Part shown: positions 63,544 to 64,000 of the stretch, in pieces
Layout: each line of letters begins with the position of its first letter
Position numbering within the stretch: position 1 is the first letter of the stretch
Assembly: GCA_019057385.1 (NCBI GenBank)
Contig: JAHQJS010000007.1
Span: 587,685-651,684 of the forward strand
DNA: 64,000 nucleotides
Origin: Candidatus Borrarchaeum weybense
Lineage (GTDB): Archaea; Asgardarchaeota; Sifarchaeia; Borrarchaeales; Borrarchaeaceae
Direction of reading: 5' to 3'
Notes under the pieces: generated by a model
Databases searched by the model: none
Seen by the model: only the letters and a program-made list of their open reading frames with translations
What the model was told of the DNA's origin: nothing
Translations under genes and position numbers: made by a program

Positions 63544-64000
63544 ATGGGAATGGAGCCAGGTATGGGATATGATAGTGCGATAACTATCTTCTCTCCAGAT
63601 GGGAGATTGTTTCAAGTTGAATATGCGATCGAGGCAATAAGACGTGGAACTACTGCCATTGGAATGAAAGTCAAAGGAGTGGGTGCGGTCTTAACGGTTG
63701 AAAAGCGAGTTCTCAGCAGACTTGTGGTCCCAGAGAGCGTCGAAAAAATATTCAAAATTGATGAGCATATTGGTGTCGCGATTGCGGGGCTGACTGCAGA
63801 TGCGCGTGTCCTAATCAACCAAGCGAGGATCAATGCACAAATGCACAGGCTAACGTATGATGAACCAATTAACGTAGAAGTCTTAACACGGGAAATTGGA
63901 GATTTAATGCAGGTATATACCCAATATGCAGGTGTAAGACCTTTTGGTGTTAAACTATTGATTATGGGAGTAGATGATAATGGAACTCAATTATTTTCGA
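63544..64000 (+). CDS. psmA: proteasome alpha subunit, N-terminal part
   Basis: 152 residues to the window edge, so the gene is truncated at the 3' end. The alpha-subunit signature is [20 protein letters not shown] followed by [28 protein letters not shown] and [12 protein letters not shown] are conserved. GGAGG is nine bases upstream of ATG 63544. The product forms the outer ring of the 20S proteasome, which establishes the archaeal origin of the window. Confidence 0.96.
   Translation, partial: MGMEPGMGYDSAITIFSPDGRLFQVEYAIEAIRRGTTAIGMKVKGVGAVLTVEKRVLSRLVVPESVEKIFKIDEHIGVAIAGLTADARVLINQARINAQMHRLTYDEPINVEVLTREIGDLMQVYTQYAGVRPFGVKLLIMGVDDNGTQLFS

Overview
The window is archaeal chromosome with an AT-rich base composition. 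It ends in a proteasome alpha subunit, encodes HerA/NurA-type proteins, uses many GTG and TTG starts behind GGAGG-like ribosome binding sites, and has TATA boxes about 25 bases upstream of several starts. It also carries an RNase III, which is uncommon in archaea. I cannot place the lineage from sequence alone; an Asgard- or TACK-like archaeon is plausible. No rRNA, tRNA or CRISPR array was seen.

Layout. 1-4.8 kb: end of a Glu-rich gene, then a leftward set with an FGGY sugar kinase, a carbamate kinase and a cyclic-2,3-diphosphoglycerate-synthetase-like gene broken by a 29-base insertion. 5-7.4 kb: tyrosine recombinase and LysE-type exporter. 7.6-12.2 kb: carAB. 12.2-18.6 kb: small genes, mostly toxin-antitoxin-like (DUF433, two PBECR-like nuclease/DUF2283 pairs, HicAB, RelBE) with a 341-base direct duplication. 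18.9-38.6 kb: a defence island holding PD-(D/E)XK nucleases, a methyltransferase/endonuclease pair, EVE and ASCH proteins, McrBC, a nuclease-NurA-HerA operon, an AAA+/nuclease pair, a uracil-DNA glycosylase, a HEPN protein and a CARF-wHTH regulator. 38.7-43 kb: a tight glycosyltransferase / radical SAM-SPASM / WG-repeat methyltransferase operon. 43-50.5 kb: unknown genes, RNase III, an IS605-type remnant that truncates a tautomerase gene, and small metabolic genes. 50.7-58.2 kb: PLP synthesis (pdxST) and NAD synthesis (nadX-nadA-nadC). 58.5-64 kb: MBL-fold hydrolase, DsbA-like protein, a TnpB-related gene, an intact cold-shock gene with a decayed copy, and psmA.

The most interesting signal is a repeated design in the cofactor region. 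pdxST is divergent from a threonine-synthase-like protein fused to a PadR-like winged helix, and this protein has isoleucine where the PLP-binding lysine should be. The nad operon is divergent from a winged helix fused to an NMT1/SsuA-like ligand-binding domain. Both look like one-component sensors made from a DNA-binding domain and a metabolic ligand-binding fold, each next to its likely target operon with an inverted repeat between. This resembles the logic of bacterial PdxR but uses unrelated parts. Other notable points are a promoter element shared by the integrase and both PBECR modules, repeat remnants flanking the HerA/NurA module, and the possible peptide-modifying cluster at 38.8-43 kb.
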